From Sepioteuthis lessoniana (lineage: Eukaryota > Mollusca > Cephalopoda > Myopsida > Loliginidae): a DNA stretch of 64,000 nt. Under the pieces are notes generated by a model. It did not search any database. It was not told the DNA's origin and saw only the letters and a list, made by a program, of their open reading frames with translations. The translations under genes and the position numbers were made by a program. Where the stretch lies: the NCBI GenBank assembly GCA_963585895.1, contig OY757912.1, positions 82,663,154 to 82,727,153 of the forward strand, given 5' to 3'. Below are positions 32,466-43,559 of the stretch, piece after piece; the stretch's first letter is position 1, and the number at the start of each line of letters is the position of its first letter.

Positions 32466-32643
32466 AAAATTGGCCATACAACTTTTCCAAAGTTTTTATA
32501 TATTTTTACACTTTTTATGGTTCAGCAGAACCGAAACTCTATAGTGTCGACTTTGGTTCCTCAATAATTCTCTCCTTCTTGGATTACCTTGTGAGCAATT
32601 TTTCTTTACAAACTGTCAGATTATAATCCATTATTTTCTTCCA
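32466..32643 (+). repeat. Penelope-like terminal repeat, direct copy with deletion
   Basis: 'acaacttttccaaagttttt' at the start, then a jump to 'ggttcagcagaaccgaaac', so CTGATGA is missing. It lies almost back to back with the inverted copy. Confidence 0.8.
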
Positions 32644-33075
32644 TTCTGTCCAACTGACTAACAAAATCCAAACCCATTCTCCTACTACATATCTCATATC
32701 AATGATATCAAGATGGTTCATAGATGCAATGACTTACTCAAAAACAGGAAGACTTTTCTAACCAACTATACATAACAAAAATCACACCAACCAGCATGTC
32801 CAGCATTCTTAGTTCATCCCAAAATTTTCTTGGATTACATAAGTCTGTACCTTGTGGCTTATACTCGTATTTTACGATTTTCTGAGGCACATACATTATT
32901 ATAAAGAAAGAAAAAAAAAAAAGAAATGGACTTATAGGATTTGAACTTCATCGTAAACAAGGAATGATTCGAAATCTCTCGATGAACGAACAGAACATGG
33001 ATTTTGCACAATGTTCCTAATAGGTCAGGTGACGTTGTTTAAAGAAATGAATGCTGATTCATTGATCAAATGGTC

Positions 33076-33335
33076 AATTTTTCCTTTCATAAACAGCCAA
33101 CTTTTTCATGTCATACAACTTTTCCAAAGTTTTTATATATTTTTACACTTTTTATACACTCATTGTTATCTATACATCACTAATATAACCCCAAATAGTC
33201 CTGATGATGGTTCAGCAGAACCGAAACCCTATAGTGTTGACTTTGCTCCTCAATAATTCTCTCCTTCTTGGATTACCTTGTTAGCAATTTTTCTTTACAA
33301 ACTGTTGGATTACAATCCATTATTTTCTTCCATAT
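33076..33335 (+). repeat. Penelope-like terminal repeat, complete direct copy
   Basis: Most complete of the three copies; runs directly into the coding remnant and contains the intact hammerhead core at 33201-33226. Confidence 0.8.
33191..33246 (+). ncRNA. Type I hammerhead ribozyme candidate (Penelope-like element)
   Basis: Core CTGATGA is at 33201-33207, followed by one extra T. Stem II is GGTTC (33209-33213) with GAACC (33218-33222), loop AGCA. GAAA is at 33223-33226. Stem III is a short AC.C/G.GT helix with a TATA loop (33226-33237) and one mismatch. U (33238) precedes the putative cleavage site. Stem I pairs AGTC (33197-33200) with GACT (33239-33242) and then AA/TT and CC/GC-type pairs across small bulges. 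The extra T and weak stem III are departures from the ideal. Confidence 0.65.
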
Positions 33336-33339
33336 AAAG

Positions 33340-34400
33340 ATATGTAACCCTATACTGGTGAAAAGTTTAAAACACCTTCATTTTTTGAAATCTTCAATCT
33401 TTTTGTTTTTTACAATTAGTGCTCAATTACAGAACAATCTTTTACAGAACATACTTTATTATGTACATCATGTTGATAAGATGTTTCTTATATTTTCTAC
33501 TAGATCTGAGAGCAAATGGTTTTTTCATTCACTCAAACATTTACATCCTGCATTGAAATTTACTTCTGAATTTGAAAACAATAACTGCCTGTCTTTCTTT
33601 TCTTGATGTTCTGTTTGAATGTACTAATTCATATTTCTTAGCCTCAATCTATTGTAAACCAACATTTATTGGTTCATATACATGTTGGGGGCTTATTTTA
33701 TCCTTTAACACATAAAATCAATCTAATTAACATCCTAATTCACCATGCATTAAGGATTTGTTCCAAATCTAAACTTACCAATAAACTAAATTTCATTAAA
33801 ACTATACTCCAGAAAAATTGATATCCTGAAGACAAGATTTCTAATATAATCAGAAATGCATACAGTTCTCTGCTAATACCAAATTTGGCCCTGATAAGTG
33901 CCCCGTCTTTCTTAAATTACCTTGGATAGGTAATGCTTCCACCCATTTGATAGAACAAATTAAAAGATCTGTCAGCTGCTGTTTCAGTGCTGTTAACCAA
34001 CAATTTGTTCTTAAATCTAATGTGCTTTTCCAGCCTAATCTCAAAGACAGAGTGTCACTTCATCAGAAAAGCTTCTTAATTTACAAATTCCAAAGTAAAT
34101 GTGACATTTGGATGCACCACACACATATTTGAGAACATAATAAAGCAATGTGCCCCTGCCAGCTGATCACATAGTTTAACCCTTTCAACTGGTTCGTACA
34201 ACTGGAAAGCTCTTTCTGCCATAACTCAACATCTATTGGCCAACCCCTGATGTGCTAGCACTTATACCACCAGTATGTTTTTTATACTTGACACTGCAAA
34301 CACTGATCTTCAATTATCTGTGTTAGAAGTCATTTATATTAGGACAAACCAGCCAGCTCTTTGTAAACAGAAAGATTTTTATAATCTTTTATTTAAATCT
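33340..34400 (+). pseudogene. Penelope-like RT and GIY-YIG endonuclease remnant
   Basis: RT motif C appears as 'YYVHHVDKMFLIFS' (33457-33498), a decayed form of the usual RYVDD-type box. It is followed by 'HPALKFTSEFENNNCLSF' (33546-33599) and, after a frameshift, 'LDVLFECT' and 'YCKPTFIGSYT'. The linker region follows ('SAPSFLNYLG', 33898). The C-terminal endonuclease shows 'IYKFQSKCDIW' (34078) and, near the end, 'LQLSVLEVIYIRTNQPALCK' then 'QKDFYNLLF' (34310-34390), the conserved C-terminal segment of the Penelope GIY-YIG domain. The 5' half of the RT is missing. So this is an endonuclease-bearing Penelope lineage, dead by many stops and frameshifts. Confidence 0.75.
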
Positions 34401-34440
34401 GTTGACCATACTTCAACTAAACCAGGCTAAAGTGAAAAAA

Positions 34441-35583
34441 ATAAAAATAAAAACAAACCATCTAGGTAACTGTTTTCTTTCTTTTCACCCCCTCTCCATG
34501 TTTTTTTTTTTTGGTCATCTACTGATCAGCACTCTATATTCTTGAGTTAATTACATCTATCATAGTGTTCTTTAACAAGACATGGTTGAAAAAAGGTCCT
34601 TTTCATAACTTATGTACACTCTATTTAAAGCTATACTATAATTTTTTTTGTTTACATTCAAAATATTATTTTTTAAAAATGTAACACTAAACTTGTGAGT
34701 GATTTAAAACATAATTCTTTTTTTTAAAGGCCTTTTGTTAAAAACATGACCAAAATTCTAATTCAGTTAATTGCTTGTTGAGTTACAGCAATAAAAATGT
34801 ATTTGTTTAATTTATTTTCTTTTTTACCTTATAAAAATGTAACAATAAAAAGCTAAAAATTAAAAATGTGTCATTTTTATGTGAAAAATTTCATATATTA
34901 ATTTAAATGAAAAGTATTCATTTATTCCATAAATACTTTGTTTTTTATCTATTAAGTTTTTGACTTACACTGATTAAAAATTAATATATTTTGTTCTAAG
35001 AAATATGAAAAGTATTGATTTAAAAAATCAGTTTTTGAGTTATCAATAAACAATGCTTTCATTTGATTTTTTTTTCTTTTTTACCCTCCAAAAATTTAAC
35101 ATTATAGGTAAGTACAATGAAAAGAAGCTAAAAATATTAAAATGTGATAATTTTTTGTGCTACAATTTCTTCTTTTTGCTTATACTCAAAATAGTATTTT
35201 AAAAAAATGGTACCTCTAAGTTTTAAATTTTTCATGATCTTATTAGTTCTTCAAAAAATTAAGAATTTTTTTTACAATTAGTACCAAAGTACAAAATAAT
35301 TTTGATCAAGTATTTAATTCAAATTTGACCTATCGAATTTGTGTAATATAAAAACATGGCAGATCTTAAGAAGAGTTGCACATGCTTTTTTTGGTACTTA
35401 TAAAGAAGAGTCCCACAAATAGATTGGTTTTTACTTATTGAATTACATCATTTAATCAGAAAGAAATCAAAAAGTTAACTTTGTACTTTTCTTTATTATA
35501 AACATATTAAATATACTGCACAACTTTTATACTCAATGAAATCTTTTCTGAGTTGATACATACATATCAAAACAGATGCAACT

Positions 35584-35630
<47 letters not shown>

Positions 35631-36229
35631 GTTTAAATGTAAAATATCAAATATGAAAACAATTCACTTGTCATTTTCCTTTGATATAAAGCTAAATATC
35701 AAAAGATAGAGCTGCTCACAATACATCATAAAATTAATAGCAATGCAAAGAAAGTATTTGTGTATGAAATTCTCTTTTAATTTGATTTTATTGGGATTTT
35801 ATATAAAACTGAATCGTTTATTTATTAGTTATTCATTTTTTTTCTTTTCACTAAGGGATAAAATTAGAATATTATCAGCCATTTTTTAACAAAGTGATTG
35901 TCTATTGTTTGAAAAATGGTTACCTACCTGCAGGATTATACAGCCAATAGCCTTTTGCTCTATTTTTTGCATTAAAATGATAATTTAAAAAAAATCCAAT
36001 CTTTAATTTCTACTTCATTAATGGGCTTTGTTATGAATGAATAAGTATTATAATCCTTCAGAGAAATTGCTAATATTAAAAATAAACTATTCGAAAAATC
36101 AGATGAAAACAATCCATTTCACATTAAACAGATACAACAAATAGGATTAAAGAATAAATTTGAAAATAAATGAATAATAATACAAAAATTTGCTTTCCTA
36201 TTGCATTTAATCATATGATTTTTACATGT
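34441..36229. other. AT-rich stretch with poly-T/A runs and (TA)n
   Basis: (TA)n at 35586-35628. 34850-35150 repeats 'gctaaaaattaaaaatgtg'-like phrases loosely. No gene or known family. Confidence 0.6.
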
Positions 36230-36470
36230 ATTACTCTAATACAGCAAAAATAACACAACTTACCAAAATTTTTCTCAATATGTTAAAATTCTCTAAGTTA
36301 GAGAATAAAGCTATTTCATATAGAATTTGAAATTTAATAATAGGGAAGGGAGAGTTTCTATGCTCACTCTAATCATTATAATTTCTAAAGGGAGATAACT
36401 ACAAAATGCTAATTAGAGAACACTTCCACTTTATTTGTTTATCGATTTCTAATTATATATTCTATAATTA
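36230..36470 (+). repeat. Repeat K, downstream module
   Basis: 'acagcaaaaataacacaact', 'tctaagttagagaata' and 'tttctaaagggagataac' align with 6060-6190 and 3280-3410. Confidence 0.6.
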
Positions 36471-36475
36471 GGATG

Positions 36476-36717
36476 TTTGGTTTGGTTTGGTTTGGTTTTT
36501 TTATTTAACAGCATATCAACCTTCATGGGTTATTTAATGCCAAAGCTATCCTTGTTGAACAGTAGTAGTACTTTTAACCTAGATCTGGGAGGGATAATGG
36601 GGTTCATACCTTTCTTAAGGTTATAAGTCTGAAAGTGAACAGAATAGTGCAACTGGAGTTTGAATTCACTATGATGTAACTATCCCGCACATCAATCACT
36701 ATGCCACAGTGACTCTC
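36476..36717 (-). mobile_element. SINE-A, full length
   Basis: Preceded by TTTGG units (its A/C-rich 3' tail on the other strand). 3' end at 36510, head 'atcactatgccacagtgac' at 36694. Confidence 0.85.
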
Positions 36718-36927
36718 CCCTATGTATGATTTGATGTGATTAGATGGCCTTTAAAGCAGGTCCTTAATTTAGTAGATTTTACATATTGCATTTTCTTTCT
36801 TGATCTTCTGTTTGGCTATCACCTTTGCATTAAATGTAATACCTGTTTGACATTTTCTCAAAAGTTATAAATCAAAACATGATGCTTTTAAAATATCAGA
36901 TAAAATAATAAGTGTTTGTATTTTCAG

Positions 36928-37235
36928 GTGTTGCATAACTACAGATATAAAAGAAAAGCAAAAAGCAAATATAGACCAAAGAAGAATGTATTGCTTCTGA
37001 CATCTATAGATGTTTCAGAAATGTGCATGGTAAGGTGACAGTTGATGAGAGTAAAATGTGCAAAGACTGGAAGTGGGGTTTAAGGTAAAACCAATTTTAA
37101 AAGTAAACCCTTTTCCATGCTAGTCTGTTTGCAGCCTGTACTATGAAGTTGCTTAGTCTCCCTTTCTTTATGTCCTTTCAGTGGGCTTGTGATAAGGAGG
37201 AAATGGGTCCTTCAGTGACAAACGGAAAACTATGA
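36928..37235 (+). CDS. Possible 3'-terminal exon pair of a host gene (hypothetical)
   Basis: Seen: an acceptor-like 'tttgtattttcag' ends at 36927. An open exon of 34 codons (36928-37029; 'VLHNYRYKRKAKSKYRPKKN' then 'VLLLTSIDVSEMCM') is followed by a good donor GTAAGG (37030). A 152-nt intron ends in a strong tract 'ccctttctttatgtcctttcag' read across 37160-37181. Exon 2 (37182-37235) continues in phase as 'WACDKEEMGPSVTNGKL' and stops at TGA. An AATAAA signal follows at 37364. The other two frames of exon 1 are closed. The first part is very basic, the last part acidic. No protein family is recognised and no upstream exon was found, so this could be chance. It is the best host-gene candidate in the window. 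Confidence 0.35.
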
Positions 37236-37380
37236 ATCATGTTATACATTGCCCTCAATATATGCATTTTGATGCTGAGTCACTAGATTTGCTTATATGT
37301 CAGAGAACTTGTTTTCTAAGAGAATTGAAAATGACATCCCTTTTCTTTGGTCTTCAGGTTCTAAATAAAAAAAGTAAACA

Positions 37381-37759
37381 AAAACATAAAGGATGCCATA
37401 TTTTTATTTCTTTTTTTAAGCCTTAGATTTCTTCTTTTTTATTTCAACTATTTATTTCATAGTTGTTTTTACTTTGGAAAATGCCTCCTCAACTTTTATT
37501 TAAATTTCCATCACCTATTTGTATCATATCTAAATTATATTGTATAGTGAAAAACCATTGACAATAACCACTAAGGAAAACCAAGTGCCCAAAAGAGTTT
37601 TTCCAAAGCAGATTTGACAAGTTTATTCAGAAATGGCACAAATTCATTGCAACAGATGGAGATCATTTCAAATAGCCCCCTAAATTAAATAAAGAGGTAC
37701 TCTACACCAGTGTTAAGTTATATATATGAAATACATGAAGTAATCATGACCTGGAAGGC
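37381..37759. other. No recognised feature
   Basis: AT-rich between the exon candidate and the LINE fragment. Confidence 0.5.
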
Positions 37760-38330
37760 ATTACTCTCAGTACAACTCCTCATCATTATCAAGGTGTGTT
37801 GACAGCATGAATTTCTTTAACTATCTTGCCATCCATTTCTATCAGTCATTACACCGGGTAAGTCCTTTAGACACTGCTCTGTGTCTGCACAGATCTGATG
37901 AATGTAAGTTTTTGCTGGTTAGCCAAAATTAGTATGTCCATTTGTAGGAGTCCATTGGAAAATGTCACTTATGAATTTGTCCTTACTTCTCTAACAATGT
38001 CCAGCATGTATTGCTCAGTGGTTTACAAGATCATAATTAAATAGCTGCACAAGTGTTGTTTTAAAGAGTGCAGTTCTCAGGATTTGTTCAAAATAGCATG
38101 CAACATCCTTGTGTAGTTACCATCTAGCTTTTTCTGAAAGCATTTCATTAGAGTCCAAGCAGTGCAACTATACAGTAGTACTGACACAGCAAGAATTCCT
38201 ATTTTATTTTATCAGAGATCAAATTTCTATATGGTAAATAACCTGTCAATAGCAGTCTATACTTTACCTAACTCATAAACATACCAGATAGACTGAATCA
38301 GTCAGTAAATTGATGTTGCATAGCCATAAT
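37760..38330 (-). pseudogene. RTE-like LINE 3' fragment, old
   Basis: Minus strand. It aligns segment for segment with 4700-5200: 'ggagtccattggaaaatgtc', 'acttctctaacaatgtccag', 'tgtagttaccatctagcttt' and 'gcagtgcaactatacagtag' match its DRDG, HCWRS, NYTRM and LYGCT regions. Coding frames are destroyed. Only the C-terminal part of the RT protein is represented; the 5' truncation lies near 38330. Divergence is clearly greater than in the copy at 4.7 kb. Confidence 0.75.
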
Positions 38331-38394
38331 GATATCAATAACAACAATAATAATACAAATACAGGCGGTATGAATGAGTTTATTTCTTTCTACC

Positions 38395-38735
38395 TTCAGT
38401 CCTTGGTGACACAATAAGAGAGACACAAATCATAAACGACTATGCTAACCATACTATGCTGACCCCCACCACCAGCACCACCACACGGTGCATCTTGTGG
38501 TGTCTAAGATCTCAACTCATCTCTGCTGGTCAAGACCCAAACTGATCTGCTTTGATCAGATCTGAAAAACCCAGCCGTGCGCTTCAACAGTTGAACCTCA
38601 ACTAACTGTCTTTTCAAAATCCTCAAATTCTCAGGATCATCTCTTCCAAGTACAACATCAACAACCCACTCAATTCACTCCAATGGCTGTCCAGCCCCAT
38701 TTCTTGTCTGGGGGTTTATTATAACAGATGATGAT
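38395..38735. other. GC-richer block of unknown origin
   Basis: Contains a CA-rich 'cccccaccaccagcaccacc' run at 38461, 'gctttgatcagatctgaaaa' and 'gccgtgcgcttcaacag'. Its left edge resembles a degraded SINE head ('atgctaaccatactatgct'). No coding sequence or second copy in the window. Confidence 0.35.
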
Positions 38736-39303
38736 TGTCATATCCTTTCTGCACGAGTGTAAGAGTACCTATCTAACTATGGTACCTCAATTAAGAGACA
38801 CTGAGTAGTACAAAGCCTTACCAAGCTAAATAATAAAATATAATTAATGAAAAATGATTAATATAAAAAAATCATTGCCTTAATTATATAACATTGACAC
38901 ACACACAGAGAAAAAAAATGTTCAAAACATTGATAAAACAGATACTAATGAAATATAATTTTAACATTAAAGTATTTAATATTTTATATATTACTCCTAG
39001 CAAAAATAATGAATTTAGCACACTTTGAAAGGATATTCACCTTGTTTTTTTTTTGTTTTTTTTTAGCAGTAAATAAATTAATAACAGAGAAGACACAAAA
39101 CATTTTTTCTTTAATGGCTGGACATTCTGGCTTCATAAAATATTCCTTAAACAAACAATATCAAATTAATGGTATAGTTTTTTCCAAGCCTTACAGAGGA
39201 AAACATATTATTATGAGTTTATCTACTAAATAAAAAAAAACTAAATGAACATCCTCTAAGTGTGCTAATTCTATAATTTTTGCCAGGAGTAGTATTTATT
39301 GCA
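38736..39303. other. No supported feature
   Basis: AT-rich; a 74-codon frame at 39009-39233 is low complexity and not called. Confidence 0.5.
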
Positions 39304-39640
39304 AAATAATTATTTACCCAACCCCTCCATCATGAGTAGGATGTGACACAAGGCCAGTTTTAAGTGGTGCAAAACTGGTTTGATTTCAGAACTTTCCTTC
39401 CCCTAGACCAGTGGCCTAACCAAGACTAAAGAGCCCAGTCTGCCCTATTTATTACAATATAGCATTAACTTAAAACTTAACTCAAATGTCACTAATATAT
39501 ACATACAGTCTACAATGTACATTAGTTGAATGAAGCCAACAGCTCACAAAGCTAGATTAATAAAACATCCAGTGTAGATTGAATATAACCTGAATGGCTA
39601 ATATTTACTATCAATCTACAGCTGATACTTTTGTACCATC
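39304..39640 (-). mobile_element. Chimeric SINE: F module plus SINE-C 3' half
   Basis: Minus strand: F module (39640-39450) with 'acattagttgaatgaagcc' and 'acaaagctagattaataaaa' in reverse sense, joined at 'gccctatttattacaatat' to the SINE-C 3' half. The same junction occurs at 42320. Confidence 0.75.
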
Positions 39641-40254
39641 CCAGTGTCAATTTTCCAAATCAAACTAATTTGATTTCAAGAGTTCATAAAAATTATACAT
39701 GGAAATATAACTATTCCAAATTGCATTTATTATATACAATAGAAAAGTTCTTTGTAGAGATGTAATCAAGATAGATTGTACTTTAATAAACCAGCAGAAT
39801 AAAGTTTTCATCAATAAAACACAATCCTTCAAATACCTGGCATTCTTACAAATATATATTTCAATGTATCATAATTTCAGGATCAGTGTTCAACTATCAA
39901 TGTTTAGTTTAGTGATTGCAGAGAAATACAACATGAAAGTGTGCCAAAAGAAAAGCGTAATGTGTGCTTTGCAACAGTTACCAAAAATAAGCAACCAATA
40001 AAAATGGAGGTTGTCCAACTGCTAAACCACTGACAGTAGACAATAGATAAAGCCAAGAAGAAATACTCAGCAACCACTAGCTTCAGTCTTTCATAGACTG
40101 ACTGCAAATACTTTTGTTTACTTGACTGCATTCTGAAATATCAAAATATTTCATTATTACTAGTACAAAAAATTCAGAGTAGTGAAACAAGTTCAGTCTT
40201 GTTTGTTATATATATGTTAGTATAAAGGAAAATGATGTCATTTTAATACTGCAC
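39641..40254. other. No recognised feature
   Basis: AT-rich; a 75-codon minus frame (39904-40131) has no identifiable domain and is hydrophobic. Confidence 0.5.
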
Positions 40255-40555
40255 ACCAACCCTTAAAAAGTAATGCTTAGTGTAAAGGTTATAGTCATAT
40301 AATATGGAATCAGGGACCAGAGTTCAAATCCTGGACTAGGCTGTTTATACTTCACTTCACTCTGCCCTTGAGAAAGGCGTAAATTGGTTTTACCCATCAA
40401 TCAGCTATGGATAAATAGTAGGACAGACTGGATTCTTTAGCCTTGTTAGGACAGTCTAGGAGAAGAAAAAAATCTTAATTCAAACCAATTGTATTCTGCT
40501 TAAAAATTGACTGTGTCACATCCTGTTCAAGGGGGAGTGGTTGGGTAAATACATA
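40255..40555 (+). mobile_element. SINE-C, full length
   Basis: Head 'gcttagtgtaaaggttatag', B-box 'gagttcaaatcctgg', end 'tggttgggtaaatacataaa'. Confidence 0.88.
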
Positions 40556-40735
40556 AAAGGTAACTTTCTAATATAGCTTTTTTTAAATTTTGATATTAAA
40601 ATGTTCATTTAATATCAACTTATATAATTGTGAGTTATCTTCAAGATTATTAAAAACTGGACTTTCTAGTTTTGGTTGGCAACCAGTTTCTGCATTCAAA
40701 ACTCAGAACCAACAAACTTAAACTATAGTGTATCT

Positions 40736-41032
40736 ACAAGAAGTACACTTAGTGTAACAGTTATCATTGTAGTAGACAGAATCAATGAACCAAGTTCAAT
40801 TACTGGATGAAGCTGTTTGCATATCTCTTTGCACTAATACCCTTTGGAAAGACATGAATCCATCTCTTCTCTCCTCTGCAATGGGTAAATAGTATGGCAT
40901 ATTGGGTTCTTTAGCAATAATTTGGCAACCAATCTCAAAGGAAGAAAATTTTAACTCAAACCAGCTTTACCTAGCTTAAAATGACCTTGTGTCACATCCT
41001 GCTTGTGGCAGAGGGGTTGTGTAAATACAAAC
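40736..41032 (+). mobile_element. SINE-C, full length
   Basis: Head 'cacttagtgtaacagttatc', B-box-like 'aagttcaattactgg', end 'aggggttgtgtaaataca'. Confidence 0.88.
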
Positions 41033-41449
41033 AAAGTAGCAGATTCCAGCTCATGGGTGGAGGCAAGCAAGATACTGCAACTTGAAAAGCTACTGATTGT
41101 TGCTTAATTTCCAGGTCATTGGAGTTCAAATGTGCAATTCAAAACTAACTGTGGTTTGCACAACTCCTCCAGAGTCTTCAATTTCTTCTTTCATGCAGAT
41201 TTCTCCTATTTCTTCCATACTAAAGATAAGGGAATAGGGACATCATTGTTAATACCAATGGTACATGTAACACTTAAAGTATTACTCCACTTTTTAAAAA
41301 TATTGACTGTTAAAAGTTCCCATACAGATGTAATAAAGATTTTAAGGATATGGAAAAACTATCTTTCAAGAAACTATCTTTCGACCTACTTGAACTAAAC
41401 TTATAACTGTTAGTAAATTATTTGTATCAAAAGGAATTACTTGAAGCAA
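41033..41449. other. No supported feature
   Basis: An 88-codon plus frame (41132-41398) has no recognisable domain. 'atggaaaaactatcttt' (41350) recurs near 43309. Confidence 0.45.
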
Positions 41450-41750
41450 TAGAAGGTATACTTTTCTTAACACTTATCATCATAAAAAATGGAACTGGCA
41501 ACCCAAGTTCAAAACCTTGATGAGGCTATTGCATTTCCCTTTGTAATAATGCCCTCAGGAAAGGCATGATTCCATATCTTCTTTCCCCTGCTATGAGTAA
41601 ATAATTATGCAGACTGGGATTCTTTAGCCTTGGTTAGGCAACCAGTCTAGAAGAAGGAAAATCTTAATTCAAACTATTTTCATTCCACTTAAAAAAATGA
41701 TTTTGTGTTATATCCTGCCTGTGGTGGAGGGGTTTGGTAAATATATTCAT
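41450..41750 (+). mobile_element. SINE-C, near full length
   Basis: 'taacacttatcatcataaaa' head, 'aggcaaccagtctagaag' body, 'ggaggggtttggtaaatata' end. Confidence 0.85.
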
Positions 41751-41924
41751 AGATACTTGCATGGGGGACTTCAAAGCATAAAGACAAACTGTTAAGTGAA
41801 TATCCAGACAAATATGTACCAAGATAGAGAACAATTGCATATTTATGCAGAAACGCAACTTACAAGGAATGTTCTAAAAATAATGTCTTCAGAAAAACTA
41901 AAATAGATTTAATATGCACAATTT

Positions 41925-42111
41925 TTGTGGAAGTGTGCATGGCATAATGACTATCATCATGAGAAATGTAGTTGGCAAGCAGAGTTCAATTTCTAGACAA
42001 ATTTGTTTGTATTTCACTTCATGCTAATACCCTAGGGAAAAGCATGAATTCATATCTTCTTCCCCCAGCTATGGATAAATATTAGGGCAAACTGGGTTCT
42101 TTAGCCTACTG
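41925..42111 (+). mobile_element. SINE-C 5' half
   Basis: Head 'gcatggcataatgactatca' to 'actgggttctttagcc' at 42091-42106, where an F module begins. Confidence 0.8.
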
Positions 42112-42470
42112 ATACTGGCATGGTGCAAAGGTACCTGCTGTAGATTGATAGTAACTGTTAGTAATTCAAGTCATGTTTAGATACTTTAATCTTCACTGGA
42201 TGTTCCATTAATCTAGCTTTGTGAGCTGTTCACTTCATCCAACTAATGTACAATGTAAATTTTATATATATATATATATTGGTGACATTTGAGTTGTTTT
42301 TACTCAATGATATATTGTAATAAATAGGGCAGACTGGGTTCTTTAGTCTTGGTTAGGTAACTAGCCTAGGAGATGGAAAGTTCTGAAATCAATCCAGCTT
42401 TATATTACTTAAAAACTGACCTTGTGTCACATTCTACTTGCAATGGAAGGGTTGGATAAATACATACTTC
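42112..42470 (+). mobile_element. F module joined to SINE-C 3' half
   Basis: F module 42112-42320 ('taatctagctttgtgagctg', 'catccaactaatgtacaatg') runs into 'taataaatagggcagactgg' and the SINE-C 3' half. 'gggcaaactgggttcttt' (42076) and 'gggcagactgggttcttt' (42328) flank the F module. Confidence 0.75.
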
Positions 42471-42519
42471 AACAAAACTTGCTACAAACAACTTAACATT
42501 AATTTTTCCAGTTTGATAA

Positions 42520-42690
42520 TAATAAATAGAATCAGTGACCAAAGTTCAAATTCTGGATGAGGCTGTTTGTATTTCACTTTGAGATAAAATTCTTGAAAAA
42601 AGGCATGAATCTTCTCTCCCCAGCTGCATGGAAATAATAAGGCAGACTGAGTTCTTTAGCCTTGGTTAGGTAACTAGTCTTTCTTCAATT
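42520..42690 (+). mobile_element. SINE-C, 3' truncated
   Basis: 'agttcaaattctggatgagg' to 'ccttggttaggtaactagtc'. Confidence 0.75.
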
Positions 42691-42757
42691 CTTAATGAAG
42701 TTGAGTATTTCTTTAATTGCTTCGAATATTTTTTCATATTGAGAAATGAAATTGTTT

Positions 42758-43001
42758 GGTTAGGTTTGGTTTCTTTGTTTAATGGCATATAAACTTTCAT
42801 GGGTTATTTAATGCCAAAACCATCCTTCTAGAATAACAGCAGTGATGCTATTTAACCCATTGCTGGGAGGATAAGGAAGTTCATACCTTTCCCAAGGGTA
42901 TTTGTCTGAAACTGAACATAATAGTGTGACTGGAGTTTTAACTCGCTTACTATGATTCCACAGGCCAGTGCTTTAACCATTACACCACAAGAACACCCCC
43001 A
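42758..43001 (-). mobile_element. SINE-A, full length and well preserved
   Basis: 'tttaatggcatataaacttt' at the left, head 'gctttaaccattacaccac' at 42971. Confidence 0.9.
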
Positions 43002-43559
43002 TGTGAAATTGTAAAAGTTAAAACTTTAACTCGGAACCCTTAAGTATGCCCCAAAAAATTTACAAAAATAATCAAGCACAAAACACATTCAAACTTTACT
43101 CTAAAGTACATATATACCATCATCCCATTAAAAGAAAAGCTATGAATGGTCACTATATAAAGTTTTATTAGTAATATCTGACAAAATCTCACTGTGCCCA
43201 AAATACTGAGCTTATAGTAAATTAGTACTTAGCCTGAGCATTTGGGTCTAAAACAATTTAAAATATTACCTTACAATGCATAATTATATTAATGATTTTT
43301 ATGGATATGGAAAAACTATCATTTAATCATAGATAATCTCAATTAACCTAGTTAAGCTATAGAGAATTTTATATTAATTTTTCAAGTTCAGTAATGCTTA
43401 CCACTGGTCACTTTTCATCACTTCTTCTTTAAGGTTTCTGCCTTATTGTACACACTGTCAGCCTTTGTTACTGACCAATACAAATTTGGCATGGTTTGTC
43501 TATGTAAAACAGATTTTTATTGGCCATATGCCCTTTCCAAAGACTGGCATTCTCTTCTG
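43002..43559. other. No recognised feature
   Basis: AT-rich sequence between SINE copies. Confidence 0.5.

Larger units (their letters stand above)
32262..34440 (+). mobile_element. Penelope-like element with inverted and direct terminal repeats
   Basis: One inverted (32262-32455) and two direct (32466-32643, 33076-33335) copies of a terminal segment precede a decayed RT/endonuclease region (33340-34400). Complex pseudo-LTR arrangements and hammerhead motifs in the terminal repeats are known features of Penelope-like elements. Repeat copy 2 has a deletion of about 50-60 bp that removes the hammerhead core. Confidence 0.75.

Noticed and set aside
38461..38600. 5S rRNA-like segment in the GC-richer block
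   Set aside because: The 'gatcagatctgaaaa' phrase recalls 5S, but the internal promoter elements and overall fold are missing.
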